Position numbers and translations under genes: made by a program. From Pelagibacteraceae bacterium (GTDB lineage Bacteria > Pseudomonadota > Alphaproteobacteria > Pelagibacterales > Pelagibacteraceae): a DNA stretch of 64,000 nt. Positions 1-8,869 of the stretch are shown here, one piece after another (positions within the stretch are counted from its first letter, which is position 1; each line of letters opens with the position of its first letter). The stretch spans positions 820,572-884,571 of the forward strand of contig JALEGD010000001.1 of assembly GCA_022763425.1 (NCBI GenBank), in the 5' to 3' direction. The notes under the pieces are model-generated. The model was not told where the DNA came from, did not search any database, and saw only the letters and a program-made list of their open reading frames with translations.

Positions 1-477
1 AGAAATGACAAGTTTAAAATAAAACAAATAAAAAATTTTGATAAAATTGTAATTTCTCCAGGGCCAGGAAATCCAAGCCAGGCTGGAAAATGTTTGGAAT
101 TAATAGAAAATTATTTTAAAAATAAACCAATACTTGGAATTTGCTTAGGACATCAAGCAATAGCCCAATCGTTTGGGGCAAAAATAATCAAAGCTAAAAA
201 GTTAATGCATGGAAAAATTAGTAAAATTAAAATATTAAATACAAAAAGCAAAATCTTTAAAAAAATTCCAAGAATTATAAATGCAACAAGATATCATAGC
301 TTGATAATTGATAAAAAAACACTTGATCAATCTTTTGAAATTACCGCTCAAACTACTGATAAGATAATTATGGCAATAGAACATAAGAATTATCCATTAT
401 ATGGTATTCAATTTCATCCAGAAAGTTATAAAACTAAACATGGGCAACAAATTATTAAAAACTTTATAAAATTATGA
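1..477 (+). CDS. trpG: Anthranilate synthase glutamine amidotransferase component (3' part)
   Basis: Class I glutamine amidotransferase subunit that supplies ammonia from glutamine for anthranilate synthesis, the first step of tryptophan biosynthesis. The frame is open to base 1, so the 5' end lies outside the window. An SPGPGNPSQAG oxyanion-type motif lies before the TTG at 94, which is therefore not the true start. The nucleophile Cys is in GICLGHQ, and the His-Glu of the triad is in FHPESY near the C-terminus. The stop overlaps the trpD start by 4 bp (ATGA), implying translational coupling. PabA is the alternative name for this family, but the trpD-trpC context favours TrpG. Confidence 0.93.
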   Translation, partial: RNDKFKIKQIKNFDKIVISPGPGNPSQAGKCLELIENYFKNKPILGICLGHQAIAQSFGAKIIKAKKLMHGKISKIKILNTKSKIFKKIPRIINATRYHSLIIDKKTLDQSFEITAQTTDKIIMAIEHKNYPLYGIQFHPESYKTKHGQQIIKNFIKL

Positions 478-1472
478 AAATTGAAGAAATAATAAAAAAA
501 ACAATAAACAAAACTGACCTGCAAAAAGATGAGAGCAAATGTTTATTTTCAAATATAATGGAAGGAAAAATTAAAGATGAAGATTTAAAAAAAATCCTCG
601 TTAACCTCTCAGAAAAAGGAGAAACTGTTGAGGAAATAACTGGAGGAGCTGAAGTTCTGAGAGAGAAATCTTTGAAAGTGAACTTAGAAGGTGATGTTAT
701 AGATACTTGTGGTACTGGCGGAGATGGAAAAAATACAATAAATATCTCAACAGCAGTTGCTTTAGTTCTGGCTAGTATGGGTCATAAAGTTGCTAAACAT
801 GGCAATAAAAGCGTATCATCTAAATCAGGTTCAGCTGACGTATTGGAAAAGCTTGGTATAAAAATCAATTTGAATGCTAAAGAAGTAGAAAAATCTATTA
901 AAGAAAATAATTTTGCTTTTATGTTTGCGCCAAATTTTCATTCTGCAATGAAAAATGTTGCTAATGTAAGAAAAAGCTTAAAAAAAAGAACTATATTTAA
1001 TTTACTTGGACCACTATGTAATCCTGCAAATGTTAATAGGCAGTGCATAGGAGTCTTTTCGGACAATATCTTGGAAAAATATATAAAAGTATTAAAAAAT
1101 CTTAATTTAAAAAAAGCCTGGGTGTATCACAGCCATGATGGTCTAGACGAAATATCAATTTTTAATAAAACAAAAGTTTATGAACTAAATGATAATGAAA
1201 TTAAATCATTTGAAATAGACCCTGAAAAAATAATTGATAAAAAATATAATTTTAATGAAATAGTTGGAGATGATGCTGATTATAATTCTAAACAAATTAT
1301 AAACTTATTCAATGGTAAAGACGGTGCTTTACTAGAAATAGTTTCATTAAATACAGCTGCAGGATTAATTGTTCTAGATAAATATAATAAAATTGAAGAC
1401 GCTTTTATTTTCACAAAAGAACATATCAAATCAAAAAAAGTTTTTGATTATTTAAATATAATTAAAAAATGA
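474..1472 (+). CDS. trpD: Anthranilate phosphoribosyltransferase
   Basis: Transfers phosphoribose from PRPP to anthranilate, the second committed step of tryptophan synthesis. The 332 aa length is normal for the family. The diagnostic glycine-rich PRPP loop DTCGTGGDG is at about residues 78-86, followed by the KHGNKSVSSKSGSADVLE substrate region and the RTIFNLLGPLCNP motif. It overlaps both neighbours (trpG before, trpC after) through ATGA junctions, so trpGDC is read as one transcript, as in many alphaproteobacteria. Confidence 0.97.
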   Translation: MKIEEIIKKTINKTDLQKDESKCLFSNIMEGKIKDEDLKKILVNLSEKGETVEEITGGAEVLREKSLKVNLEGDVIDTCGTGGDGKNTINISTAVALVLASMGHKVAKHGNKSVSSKSGSADVLEKLGIKINLNAKEVEKSIKENNFAFMFAPNFHSAMKNVANVRKSLKKRTIFNLLGPLCNPANVNRQCIGVFSDNILEKYIKVLKNLNLKKAWVYHSHDGLDEISIFNKTKVYELNDNEIKSFEIDPEKIIDKKYNFNEIVGDDADYNSKQIINLFNGKDGALLEIVSLNTAAGLIVLDKYNKIEDAFIFTKEHIKSKKVFDYLNIIKK

Positions 1473-2260
1473 ATATCTTAAAAAAAATTATTAATGATAA
1501 ATATGAAGAAGTTCGATTAGATAAAATAAATACCCCCCTTACTGAAATAAAAAAAAAAGTTTCAAACAAAAATAATGCATTTAGTAAATCTTTAAATGAA
1601 TTTAAAAAAAACAATAAAATAGCTATTATTGCTGAGATAAAAAAAGCTAGCCCATCAAAAGGTGTTTTGAAAGATAATTTTAATCACTTAAAAATTGCTG
1701 AAGAATATATTACAAGTAATGCAGCATGTTTATCGGTATTAACTGAAAAAAAATATTTTTTAGGAGATAAAAAATTTGTAACAGATATTAAAAAAAAATT
1801 TAATATCCCAATTTTAAATAAAGATTTTTTCATTGATCCCTATCAAGTTATTGAGGCAAATAAAAATGGAGCAGATTGCATATTGGTAATTATTAATTCA
1901 TCAGACAGCACTTTGATTAATGAATTAATTGCATCGGCTGATGAATTGGGAATGGATAGTATTCTTGAAATTCACAACGAAAAGGAAATGGAAATTGCAT
2001 TAAATTATAAAAATGTTTTATTGGGAATAAATAATAGAAATTTAGAAAACTTTAATGTTACTTTAGATACAACAATTAAAATTTATAAAGAGTTTGAAAG
2101 TGTTTTAAAAAATAAAATAATTATTTCTGAAAGTGGTTTTCATTCGAACGAAGATATAAAAAAAATTAAAAATGAGACTGACATAAACAATTTCCTAATT
2201 GGTGAATCACTAATAAAATCCGATTCAATTTCTGAGTGTTTTAAAAATTTAGTTAAATAA
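1469..2260 (+). CDS. trpC: Indole-3-glycerol phosphate synthase
   Basis: Cyclises carboxyphenylamino-deoxyribulose phosphate to indole-3-glycerol phosphate. It is a 263 aa stand-alone TIM barrel, not fused to TrpF. Visible motifs are AEIKKASPSKG (catalytic Lys and phosphate site), ILNKDFFIDPYQ with a catalytic Lys, GINNRNLENF, and SESGFHSNEDI near the end. The start overlaps the trpD stop by 4 bp. It is the last gene of the trp cluster here; the 80 bp to lexA carry the SOS box and probably the trp transcript end, although I see no strong terminator hairpin. Confidence 0.97.
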   Translation: MNILKKIINDKYEEVRLDKINTPLTEIKKKVSNKNNAFSKSLNEFKKNNKIAIIAEIKKASPSKGVLKDNFNHLKIAEEYITSNAACLSVLTEKKYFLGDKKFVTDIKKKFNIPILNKDFFIDPYQVIEANKNGADCILVIINSSDSTLINELIASADELGMDSILEIHNEKEMEIALNYKNVLLGINNRNLENFNVTLDTTIKIYKEFESVLKNKIIISESGFHSNEDIKKIKNETDINNFLIGESLIKSDSISECFKNLVK

Positions 2261-2302
2261 ATTATTGATTTTATTATATTTTTTGATATTGCTTTTTTAA
2301 AA

Positions 2303-2317
2303 GAACTTTTATAGAAC
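2303..2317 (+). promoter_or_regulatory. LexA-binding SOS box (GAAC-N7-GAAC) upstream of lexA
   Basis: GAAC at 2303-2306 and GAAC at 2314-2317 are separated by exactly seven bases (ttttata). This direct repeat is the known alphaproteobacterial LexA operator, unlike the palindromic E. coli CTG-N10-CAG box. It lies 23 bp before the lexA ATG at 2341. A further GTTC at 2336-2339 abuts the start codon. LexA autorepression is the natural inference. Confidence 0.8.
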
Positions 2318-2340
2318 AAAAAAAGTTTAGGTTTTGTTCT

Positions 2341-3021
2341 ATGTTAACTAAAAAACAAAAAAATTTACTGATATATATCAACGAGAAGTTGAAAAACGAC
2401 GGAATATCACCTTCGTACGACGAAATGAGACAGTCGCTAAATCTAAAATCAAAATCAGGGATTCATAGATTGATATCAGCTTTAGAGGAAAGAGGATTTG
2501 TGAAGAGATTGGCTCATAAAGCTAGAGCATTAGAAGTTGTTAAGTTACCTGAAAATGCAGGTGTTAAAGACTTATATAACAATTTTACTCCAAGTGTAAT
2601 TTCAGGTGGTTTAGACAAACAGGAAATAAAAAAAGAAAAAAAATATATACCAGTAGTTGGAAAAATTGCAGCCGGACTACCTATCGAAGCAATCGAAGAT
2701 TCATCGGAAAATATACCCTATCCTCCAAATCTATCAGACAAAAATGATGAATTTTATGGACTGAAAGTAGAAGGAGACAGCATGATAAATGCTGGAATTA
2801 ATAATGGGGATACGGTTATAATAAAAAAAACAAACACCGCAGAAAATGGAAAAATTGTTGTTGCTCTTATTGATGATCACGAAGCTACATTAAAAAGATT
2901 AAGAAAAAAAACAAATTCAATTGCACTAGAAAGCGCAAATCCTGCTTATGAAACTAGAATTTTTAATCCAGAAAGAGTAAAAATTCAAGGTATTCTGGTT
3001 TCTCTTTATAGAAATTTCTAA
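2341..3021 (+). CDS. lexA: SOS repressor LexA (self-cleaving serine peptidase)
   Basis: Represses the DNA-damage response and self-cleaves when RecA filaments form. Residues 1-65 are a winged helix-turn-helix DNA-binding domain. The self-cleavage Ala111-Gly112 pair lies in the KIAAGLP segment, the catalytic Ser147 is in EGDSMINAG, and the general-base Lys185 is in EATLKR. At 226 aa it has an inter-domain linker somewhat longer than the E. coli protein, as is typical for alphaproteobacteria. It sits between the trp genes and gltX; the comEC gene that often separates lexA from gltX in relatives is absent. Confidence 0.97.
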   Translation: MLTKKQKNLLIYINEKLKNDGISPSYDEMRQSLNLKSKSGIHRLISALEERGFVKRLAHKARALEVVKLPENAGVKDLYNNFTPSVISGGLDKQEIKKEKKYIPVVGKIAAGLPIEAIEDSSENIPYPPNLSDKNDEFYGLKVEGDSMINAGINNGDTVIIKKTNTAENGKIVVALIDDHEATLKRLRKKTNSIALESANPAYETRIFNPERVKIQGILVSLYRNF

Positions 3022-3051
3022 TTAATTATTATAAAAACATCATATCAAAAT

Positions 3052-4419
3052 ATGGTTATTACTAGATTTGCACCCTCTCCTACAGGAGAACTTCATATCG
3101 GCGGCGCCAGGACTGCATTGTTTAATTATCTGTATTCTAAAAATCAAAATGGAAAGTTTTTATTAAGAATAGAAGATACGGATAAAGAGCGATCTAAAAA
3201 AATATATGAAGATCAAATAATTAATAGCCTGAATTGGTTGGGAATTAATTTTGATGACAAAGCTTTTTATCAATCAAAAAATATCCAAAAACATATAGAT
3301 ATAGCAGAAAAATTATATGAAAATAATTTTGCATACAAATGCTATTGTACGCAAGATGAACTAGATAAAAAAAGAGAAACAGCCAAAAGTAATAATATAA
3401 ATTACTTATACGACGGAACATGTAGAGAGCTAAAAGAAAATAGAGACTTACCATATGTAATAAGGTTAAAAGTAGAAAAAAATAAAAAAATCACTTTATA
3501 TGATGGCGTCCAAGGTAATATTGAGATAGATACAAATACAATTGAAGACTTCATACTATTAAGATCTGATAATACTCCAACTTACAATTTATCGGCTGCT
3601 GTTGATGATAATTTAATGAATATCACTCATGTAATACGCGGAGATGATCATAAAATAAATGCACTTAAACAGATTTTAATATTTCAATACATGAAATGGA
3701 AAATACCAAAATATTTTCATGTACCATTGATACACTCTGAAAATGGAAAAAAGCTTTCTAAAAGAGATAATGCCTCAACAACTGAAGATTATAAGAAAAT
3801 TGGAATATTGCCTGTGGCTTTAAGAAATTATCTTTTAAGATTGGGTTGGTCATATAAAGATAAAGAGATATTTAGTGATGAAGAGAGTATAAAATATTTT
3901 AATTTAAAAAATATTGGTAAATCACCATCAAAATTAGATTTTGAAAGAATAAAGTCTCTAAATGAATTTTATATTAAAAATTTAGATGAAAAAATTTTAA
4001 TTGAAAATTTTATACTTTATACAAAATTTTATAAAAAAAACTTAGATTCAAATTCAATTGATATAATTACTAAAAATATAAATATTTTAAAAAATAAAGC
4101 AAAAACTCTTGAGGATATTTATGTTAACTCTAGTTTTATCTTTGATTATCAACAAATTAAAAATGCAGTAAATTCTAAAAATAAGACTTATCTCAATCAA
4201 TTTTTAGAAGAAATTAAAAAATTAAATTCCTATGATTATGAAAAAATATCAAATATTAGTGAAAATATTGTCAAAAAAAATAATATTAAATTTAAAGATT
4301 TAGGTCAGCCTTTAAGATTAATTCTAACAGGTTTAACGCAAGCACCTAGTATTAAAGATATCATCAAAATACTGGGTATAAATGAAGCAGTCAATCGCAT
4401 AAACTATCATATAAATTAG
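3052..4419 (+). CDS. gltX: Glutamyl-tRNA synthetase
   Basis: Class I aminoacyl-tRNA synthetase that charges tRNA-Glu. The first residues contain the HIGH-type motif ([17 protein letters not shown]) and the KMSKS-type loop is [11 protein letters not shown] near residue 235. The Rossmann fold is followed by a lysine-rich helical anticodon-binding region, total 455 aa. The [19 protein letters not shown] segment matches alphaproteobacterial GltX. Many alphaproteobacteria carry two GltX paralogues, one misacylating tRNA-Gln for GatCAB; whether a second copy exists cannot be seen here. It is followed 34 bp later by gltA on the same strand. Confidence 0.96.
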   Translation: MVITRFAPSPTGELHIGGARTALFNYLYSKNQNGKFLLRIEDTDKERSKKIYEDQIINSLNWLGINFDDKAFYQSKNIQKHIDIAEKLYENNFAYKCYCTQDELDKKRETAKSNNINYLYDGTCRELKENRDLPYVIRLKVEKNKKITLYDGVQGNIEIDTNTIEDFILLRSDNTPTYNLSAAVDDNLMNITHVIRGDDHKINALKQILIFQYMKWKIPKYFHVPLIHSENGKKLSKRDNASTTEDYKKIGILPVALRNYLLRLGWSYKDKEIFSDEESIKYFNLKNIGKSPSKLDFERIKSLNEFYIKNLDEKILIENFILYTKFYKKNLDSNSIDIITKNINILKNKAKTLEDIYVNSSFIFDYQQIKNAVNSKNKTYLNQFLEEIKKLNSYDYEKISNISENIVKKNNIKFKDLGQPLRLILTGLTQAPSIKDIIKILGINEAVNRINYHIN

Positions 4420-4425
4420 ACAATC

Positions 4426-4443
4426 AATATCAAAACTGATATT
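4426..4443 (+). other. Small inverted repeat between gltX and gltA
   Basis: AATATCA (4426-4432) and TGATATT (4437-4443) form a perfect 7-bp stem with a 4-nt loop in the 34-bp gap between the gltX stop and the gltA start. There is no following U tract, so it is not a convincing terminator. It could be an mRNA processing or stability hairpin or an operator half-site pair. In such AT-rich DNA chance is also possible. Confidence 0.3.
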
Positions 4444-4453
4444 AAATCCCGGA

Positions 4454-5740
4454 ATGTCAGAAAATGCTAAACTAAAATTAGATAATAAAGATATAGATCT
4501 TCCAATTAAAAAAGGTTCAGTTGGTCCTTCAGTTTTAGACGTTTCTAAACTATATGCCCAAACTGGCCATTTTACTTATGATCCTGGGTTCACATCTACA
4601 GGTAGTTGCGAATCATCAATTACTTACATAGATGGTGACAAAGGTGAGTGTTTTTACCGTGGGTACCCTATGGATGCTTTAGCAGATAAAAGTAATTTTT
4701 TAGAGGTAGCTTATCTACTTTGGTACGGTGAACTTCCTTCGAAAGATGAATGGATTGAATTTTCTGATGCAATTAAAAATCATACAATGGTACACGAGCA
4801 ATTAAATACCTTTTTTAATGGGTTTAGGAGAGGTGCTCATCCAATGGCTATTATGGTTGCTGTAGTTGCTGCAATGTCAGCCTTTTACCCAGACTCGACT
4901 AATATTTCTGATCCGCAGCAAAGAAAAATTTCTGCAAGAAGATTAGTTGCTAAAATTCCCACACTTGCGGCAATGGCATTTAAATATAGTTTAGGTCAAC
5001 CGTTTGTTTATCCTGATAATTCATTGTCATATTCTGAGAATTTCATGAAAATGTGTTTCGCTGTACCTGCAGAAAAATATAAGATTAACAAAACCTTTGC
5101 TAAAGCTATAGATAAAATATTCATTTTACATGCAGACCATGAACAAAATGCATCAACATCTACAGTAAGATTGGCTGCATCCTCTGGGGCCAACCCATTT
5201 GCATCAATATCTACTGGTTTTACATCTTTATGGGGACCATTGCATGGAGGGGCAAATGAAGCTGCTTTGAATATGTTAAAAGAAATTGGTAGTGTAAAAA
5301 ACATTCCTGAATATGTTAAAAAAGCAAAAGATAAAAATGATCCATTTAAACTTATGGGATTTGGACATAGGGTATATAAAAATTATGATCCTAGAGCTAA
5401 AGTGATGCAAAAAACATGTCATGAAGTTTTAACTGAGGTTGGAAAAAATGACGATCCATTACTTCAGGTAGCTAAAGAATTAGAAAAAATAGCATTAAAT
5501 GATGACTATTTTATTGAGAAAAAATTATATCCTAATATTGATTTTTATTCTGGAATTACCTTAAGTGCAATGGGTTTTCCAACTACTATGTTTACTGTGT
5601 TATTTGGGTTGGCAAGAACAGTAGGTTGGTTAGCGCATTGGAAAGAAATGATGTTAGACAAATCTACAAAAATAGGTAGACCGAGACAACTTTATACCGG
5701 CGCAAAACCAAGGGAGTTTGTAGACCTGACAAACAGGTAA
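4454..5740 (+). CDS. gltA: Type II citrate synthase
   Basis: Condenses oxaloacetate and acetyl-CoA to citrate at the entry to the TCA cycle. The 428 aa length fits the hexameric type II enzyme of Gram-negative bacteria. Active-site histidines lie in [11 protein letters not shown] and [14 protein letters not shown], and the catalytic Asp is in [14 protein letters not shown]. The N-terminal small beta region (about residues 1-60) is also type II in character. It ends 7 bp from the oppositely oriented lpxB, so the two genes converge with no room for a long terminator. Confidence 0.98.
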   Translation: MSENAKLKLDNKDIDLPIKKGSVGPSVLDVSKLYAQTGHFTYDPGFTSTGSCESSITYIDGDKGECFYRGYPMDALADKSNFLEVAYLLWYGELPSKDEWIEFSDAIKNHTMVHEQLNTFFNGFRRGAHPMAIMVAVVAAMSAFYPDSTNISDPQQRKISARRLVAKIPTLAAMAFKYSLGQPFVYPDNSLSYSENFMKMCFAVPAEKYKINKTFAKAIDKIFILHADHEQNASTSTVRLAASSGANPFASISTGFTSLWGPLHGGANEAALNMLKEIGSVKNIPEYVKKAKDKNDPFKLMGFGHRVYKNYDPRAKVMQKTCHEVLTEVGKNDDPLLQVAKELEKIALNDDYFIEKKLYPNIDFYSGITLSAMGFPTTMFTVLFGLARTVGWLAHWKEMMLDKSTKIGRPRQLYTGAKPREFVDLTNR

Positions 5741-5747
5741 TAATTTT

Positions 5748-6854
5748 TTATAAGTTAACTAAAATATCATTAGCAATTTTTTTATTAGTATCTTTATTTG
5801 AAAATTTTTTAATTACTAAATTATAATCTTTAATCATTTTCACTAATTTATCTCTATTAGTAATTAAATCTTTAAGATGAGAACTTATTTTGTTTGCGTC
5901 ACAATTATTTTGAACAAATTCAGGTATAATCATTTTATTTGCAATAATATTTACAATATTTACAAACTTTACTTTAACAAATGGTTTTATTAAAAGATAA
6001 TTTAACCAACTAAATTTATAAATTGTTAAAAATGGAATTTGACATTTACAAATATTCAAACTTATTGTCCCAGATTTAGCCACTGCAATTATTGATTTTT
6101 TAAAATGATAATCCTTCTCATTATCGTTAGAATTAATTATTAAATTATATTCTCTGTAATTATTTAATTTTTCTTTAATAATATTCTCTGTATTTTTTGT
6201 AACAGCGTAATGATAAGTGAAACTTTTGCCTAATATAACCATAATTTTCAAAAATATTGGAAATAAAATATTTATTTCGCTAATTCTGCTACCGGGGCAA
6301 AAAGATATAATTTTACTTTCTGGATTGTATTCAGATAAATTCTCATTAAAGTTTTCAAAAAAAGGATGCCCAACAAATTCATTGTCAATTTGATATTTGT
6401 CAAAATATTTTTTTTCAAAATGAAATAATAAATAAATTTTATTTAACATTCTTTTTATTTTAAAAGCTCTTTGTTCTCGCCAAGCCCAAATAGTTGGGGC
6501 TACATAATGATAAAATTTAGTATTAATTTTTTTATTAGACTTAATTTTTTTAATAACTTGAAAAACAAAATCCGGTGAGTCTATAGAAAAGACCAAATCA
6601 GGTTTAAATTTTTCAATATAATCAACGGCTTGATTAATTTTTTTTTTTATAAAAAAAATATTTTTTAAAACATCAACTATACCAAAAAAGGTAATTTCAT
6701 TATTATCAAAAGGTCCTGAAACAACCTTGCTTCTTAATTTATTTCCTACTATTCCTTGAATTTCAATATTGTGCTTCAGCAAATTGTATATAATTTTTTC
6801 GGCCAATATATCGCCAGAAACTTCTCCAGTTATTATAAAAATTTTTTTTTTCAT
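5748..6854 (-). CDS. lpxB: Lipid-A-disaccharide synthase
   Basis: Glycosyltransferase (GT19) joining UDP-2,3-diacylglucosamine and lipid X into the lipid A disaccharide at the inner membrane face. It opens with the family-typical ITGEVSGDILAEKII, followed by YHYVAPTIWAWREQRA and SFCPGSRISEI. The 368 aa length is normal. It is the last gene of the long minus-strand envelope operon, and its start overlaps the lpxI stop by 4 bp (ATGA). LpxI makes its substrate lipid X, so the pair act consecutively. Confidence 0.96.
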   Translation of the reverse strand: MKKKIFIITGEVSGDILAEKIIYNLLKHNIEIQGIVGNKLRSKVVSGPFDNNEITFFGIVDVLKNIFFIKKKINQAVDYIEKFKPDLVFSIDSPDFVFQVIKKIKSNKKINTKFYHYVAPTIWAWREQRAFKIKRMLNKIYLLFHFEKKYFDKYQIDNEFVGHPFFENFNENLSEYNPESKIISFCPGSRISEINILFPIFLKIMVILGKSFTYHYAVTKNTENIIKEKLNNYREYNLIINSNDNEKDYHFKKSIIAVAKSGTISLNICKCQIPFLTIYKFSWLNYLLIKPFVKVKFVNIVNIIANKMIIPEFVQNNCDANKISSHLKDLITNRDKLVKMIKDYNLVIKKFSNKDTNKKIANDILVNL

Positions 6855-7642
6855 TTCATTGGCGAAATAAATAAATTATTTTTATTTGCTAAATCAATGG
6901 ACTTTTTTTGATTTAAAAAAATATTTTTATTTTTTTTTAGGAAAATTCCTTTTAATTTAAGCTTTACACATAAATTAATTGTATCAAAGCCAATTGTGGG
7001 TAAATCATAATTTAAACTTTGTTTCTCCTTGGGCAACTTTATCAAAACACCTGAAGGTTTTTTTTTATAAGGCCTTAGTTTTATTACGCGCTTCAACATT
7101 TCATCAGTGCCCTCTGCAGCTTCAATTGCTAATATATAACCGTTATCAATAATTACACCTTGTGCATTATCAAATTTGCTTAAAGCTTTTAAAATTTTAC
7201 TACCTTTTTTATAATCTTTTAAGTCAATATTGTTTGGCTTAGATTTTGTGATCAATTTATTTAAAAGCAGATTTTTTGTATATTTATGGCTTGCTATAAC
7301 TTTTATTTTATTCTCTTTTAAAATACTTTTTGCTAAATTTAAGATATTACCGTCTCCCATTTTAAAAGCATTTAATAATTTTGGTAAATATGAAATTGCT
7401 TTTAAATCTAATTTCATATCTTCAAGCCTAGGTCTTTTAACATAACCCGCAAAAATCACTTCTTTAACTTTATTATTTTTTAAAATTTTAATAATTTTTC
7501 CAAATTGGCCAAGTTTTATTTTTATAGAATTTTTATAGTTTTTATTTGATAAATTTAAAATTATAAATTTTTTTTTACTTAAATGTAATGATGAAAAAAT
7601 TTCTTTTGGTAAATGTCCAGATCCAGCAAATATTGCTATCAT
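6851..7642 (-). CDS. lpxI: UDP-2,3-diacylglucosamine pyrophosphatase LpxI
   Basis: Hydrolyses UDP-2,3-diacylglucosamine to lipid X; this is the alphaproteobacterial replacement for LpxH. It opens with IAIFAGSGHLPKEI, and family-typical segments include EVIFAGYVKRPRLEDMKLD, the AIEAAEGTDEMLKR region and LPTIGFDTINLC near the C-terminus. The 263 aa length fits the DUF1009/LpxI family. It lies between lpxA and lpxB with ATGA overlaps on both sides, the usual alphaproteobacterial order. Confidence 0.93.
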   Translation of the reverse strand: MIAIFAGSGHLPKEIFSSLHLSKKKFIILNLSNKNYKNSIKIKLGQFGKIIKILKNNKVKEVIFAGYVKRPRLEDMKLDLKAISYLPKLLNAFKMGDGNILNLAKSILKENKIKVIASHKYTKNLLLNKLITKSKPNNIDLKDYKKGSKILKALSKFDNAQGVIIDNGYILAIEAAEGTDEMLKRVIKLRPYKKKPSGVLIKLPKEKQSLNYDLPTIGFDTINLCVKLKLKGIFLKKNKNIFLNQKKSIDLANKNNLFISPMK

Positions 7643-8421
7643 TTCAATGGTCTACAAATATCTCTATTAGGATTTTTATTTTCAATAAAATTAATTAAGG
7701 TGCTAACTAATTCTGATTCTTTTTTAATATTGGAAATATATTCTTTTAAATTATTTGAATTAAATAACTCAATTATAATTTTTTTATATTGTTCAATTTC
7801 GCTATTTTTAAAACCTTTTCTTTTTAAACCAATCAAATTAATATTTTCAAAATACGATCTATTCCCTTTTACCAAAGAATAAGGGAGAACATCCTTGTCA
7901 ACACCGGTCATACCACCAATCATCGCACCTTTGCCAATTTTAGTAAATTGTAAAACAGCCGAGTTACCACCTAAAATAACATCATCATCAAATACACAAT
8001 GACCAGCAATAGCTACATTATTGGCAACAACTAAATTGTTACCTAAAATACAGTCGTGACCAACATGAGAACTGACCATAAATAAACAGTTACTTTTAAT
8101 TTTAGTAATACCTCCGCCCTGTTCAGTGCCTATACTAACATTGGAATATTCTCTAAAAGAATTATTATCACCAATTTCAAGATGAGTTTCCTCATTATTA
8201 TATTTAAGATCTTGTGGTTTTGTACCTATGCTACAAAATGGAAAAAAGGTATTATTCTTTCCTATATTTGTATTACCTTGAATATTAACAGAATTAATTA
8301 AATTACAATCATCTCCAATTGTTACGTTTTCTCCAACTGAACAAAAATCTCCAATATTAACATTATTGCCAATTTTAGCTTTTTTATGAATTGAAGCTTT
8401 TGAGCTAATCATTTCTATCAA
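7639..8421 (-). CDS. lpxA: UDP-N-acetylglucosamine O-acyltransferase LpxA
   Basis: First enzyme of lipid A synthesis; it acylates UDP-GlcNAc from 3-hydroxyacyl-ACP. The left-handed beta-helix hexapeptide repeats begin at the N-terminus (ASIHKKAKIGNNVNIGD) and run to about residue 180. The catalytic His is in MVSSHVGHDCILG. A C-terminal helical region follows (260 aa total, normal). It overlaps fabZ by 17 bp; an internal Met three codons in (MISSK) would reduce this and is an equally plausible start. Confidence 0.96.
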   Translation of the reverse strand: MIEMISSKASIHKKAKIGNNVNIGDFCSVGENVTIGDDCNLINSVNIQGNTNIGKNNTFFPFCSIGTKPQDLKYNNEETHLEIGDNNSFREYSNVSIGTEQGGGITKIKSNCLFMVSSHVGHDCILGNNLVVANNVAIAGHCVFDDDVILGGNSAVLQFTKIGKGAMIGGMTGVDKDVLPYSLVKGNRSYFENINLIGLKRKGFKNSEIEQYKKIIIELFNSNNLKEYISNIKKESELVSTLINFIENKNPNRDICRPLK

Positions 8422-8869
8422 CTATGGTTGCCATCCATTCTGCATCAGCCATTTTTTCATTATTACAATAAGCTTCTCCTTTGTATCTCCAAATTTTACC
8501 TTTAATCTTATCAACTTTACATTTTAAATATAGATCGCAGGGTGGCATCACTGGTTTTCTAAATCTAGCATTCTGAACAGACATTAAATATACTAATTTA
8601 TCTTCTACGACTTTAGGATCAAGACTGTAAGCAGCTAAAGCGGCGGCAGATTGCCCAAAAGCTTCTACTATCATAACACCCGGCATAACTGGTTGTCCTG
8701 GAAAATGACCTTGGACATAAAATTTATCAGTAGTTATTTTTAAATGACCAATTGCAGATTTCATTGGATCAATATTATAAAGATTATCTATTAACAACAT
8801 AGGTTCTCTATGAGGTAAAAGTTTTTTAATTTGAGAAGTTTTAATGCATGGCATATTTTGATCTATCAT
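8405..8869 (-). CDS. fabZ: 3-hydroxyacyl-ACP dehydratase FabZ
   Basis: Dehydrates 3-hydroxyacyl-ACP in fatty acid elongation and competes with LpxA and LpxD for the same hydroxyacyl-ACP pool, which explains its position between them. It is a 154 aa hotdog fold. LLPHREPMLLID starts the domain, and the catalytic His and Glu lie in HFPGQPVMPGVMIVEAFGQ. The start overlaps the lpxD stop by 4 bp; Met6 is an alternative start. Confidence 0.96.
   Translation of the reverse strand: MIDQNMPCIKTSQIKKLLPHREPMLLIDNLYNIDPMKSAIGHLKITTDKFYVQGHFPGQPVMPGVMIVEAFGQSAAALAAYSLDPKVVEDKLVYLMSVQNARFRKPVMPPCDLYLKCKVDKIKGKIWRYKGEAYCNNEKMADAEWMATIVDRND

Noticed and set aside
4420-4453. Riboswitch or terminator before gltA
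   Set aside because: Only 34 bp with one 7-bp stem and no U tract; too short for a known riboswitch and not a convincing terminator.
5008-5304. 98-codon minus-strand open frame inside gltA
   Set aside because: Antisense to the strongly conserved citrate synthase; composition and lack of motifs mark it as a shadow frame.
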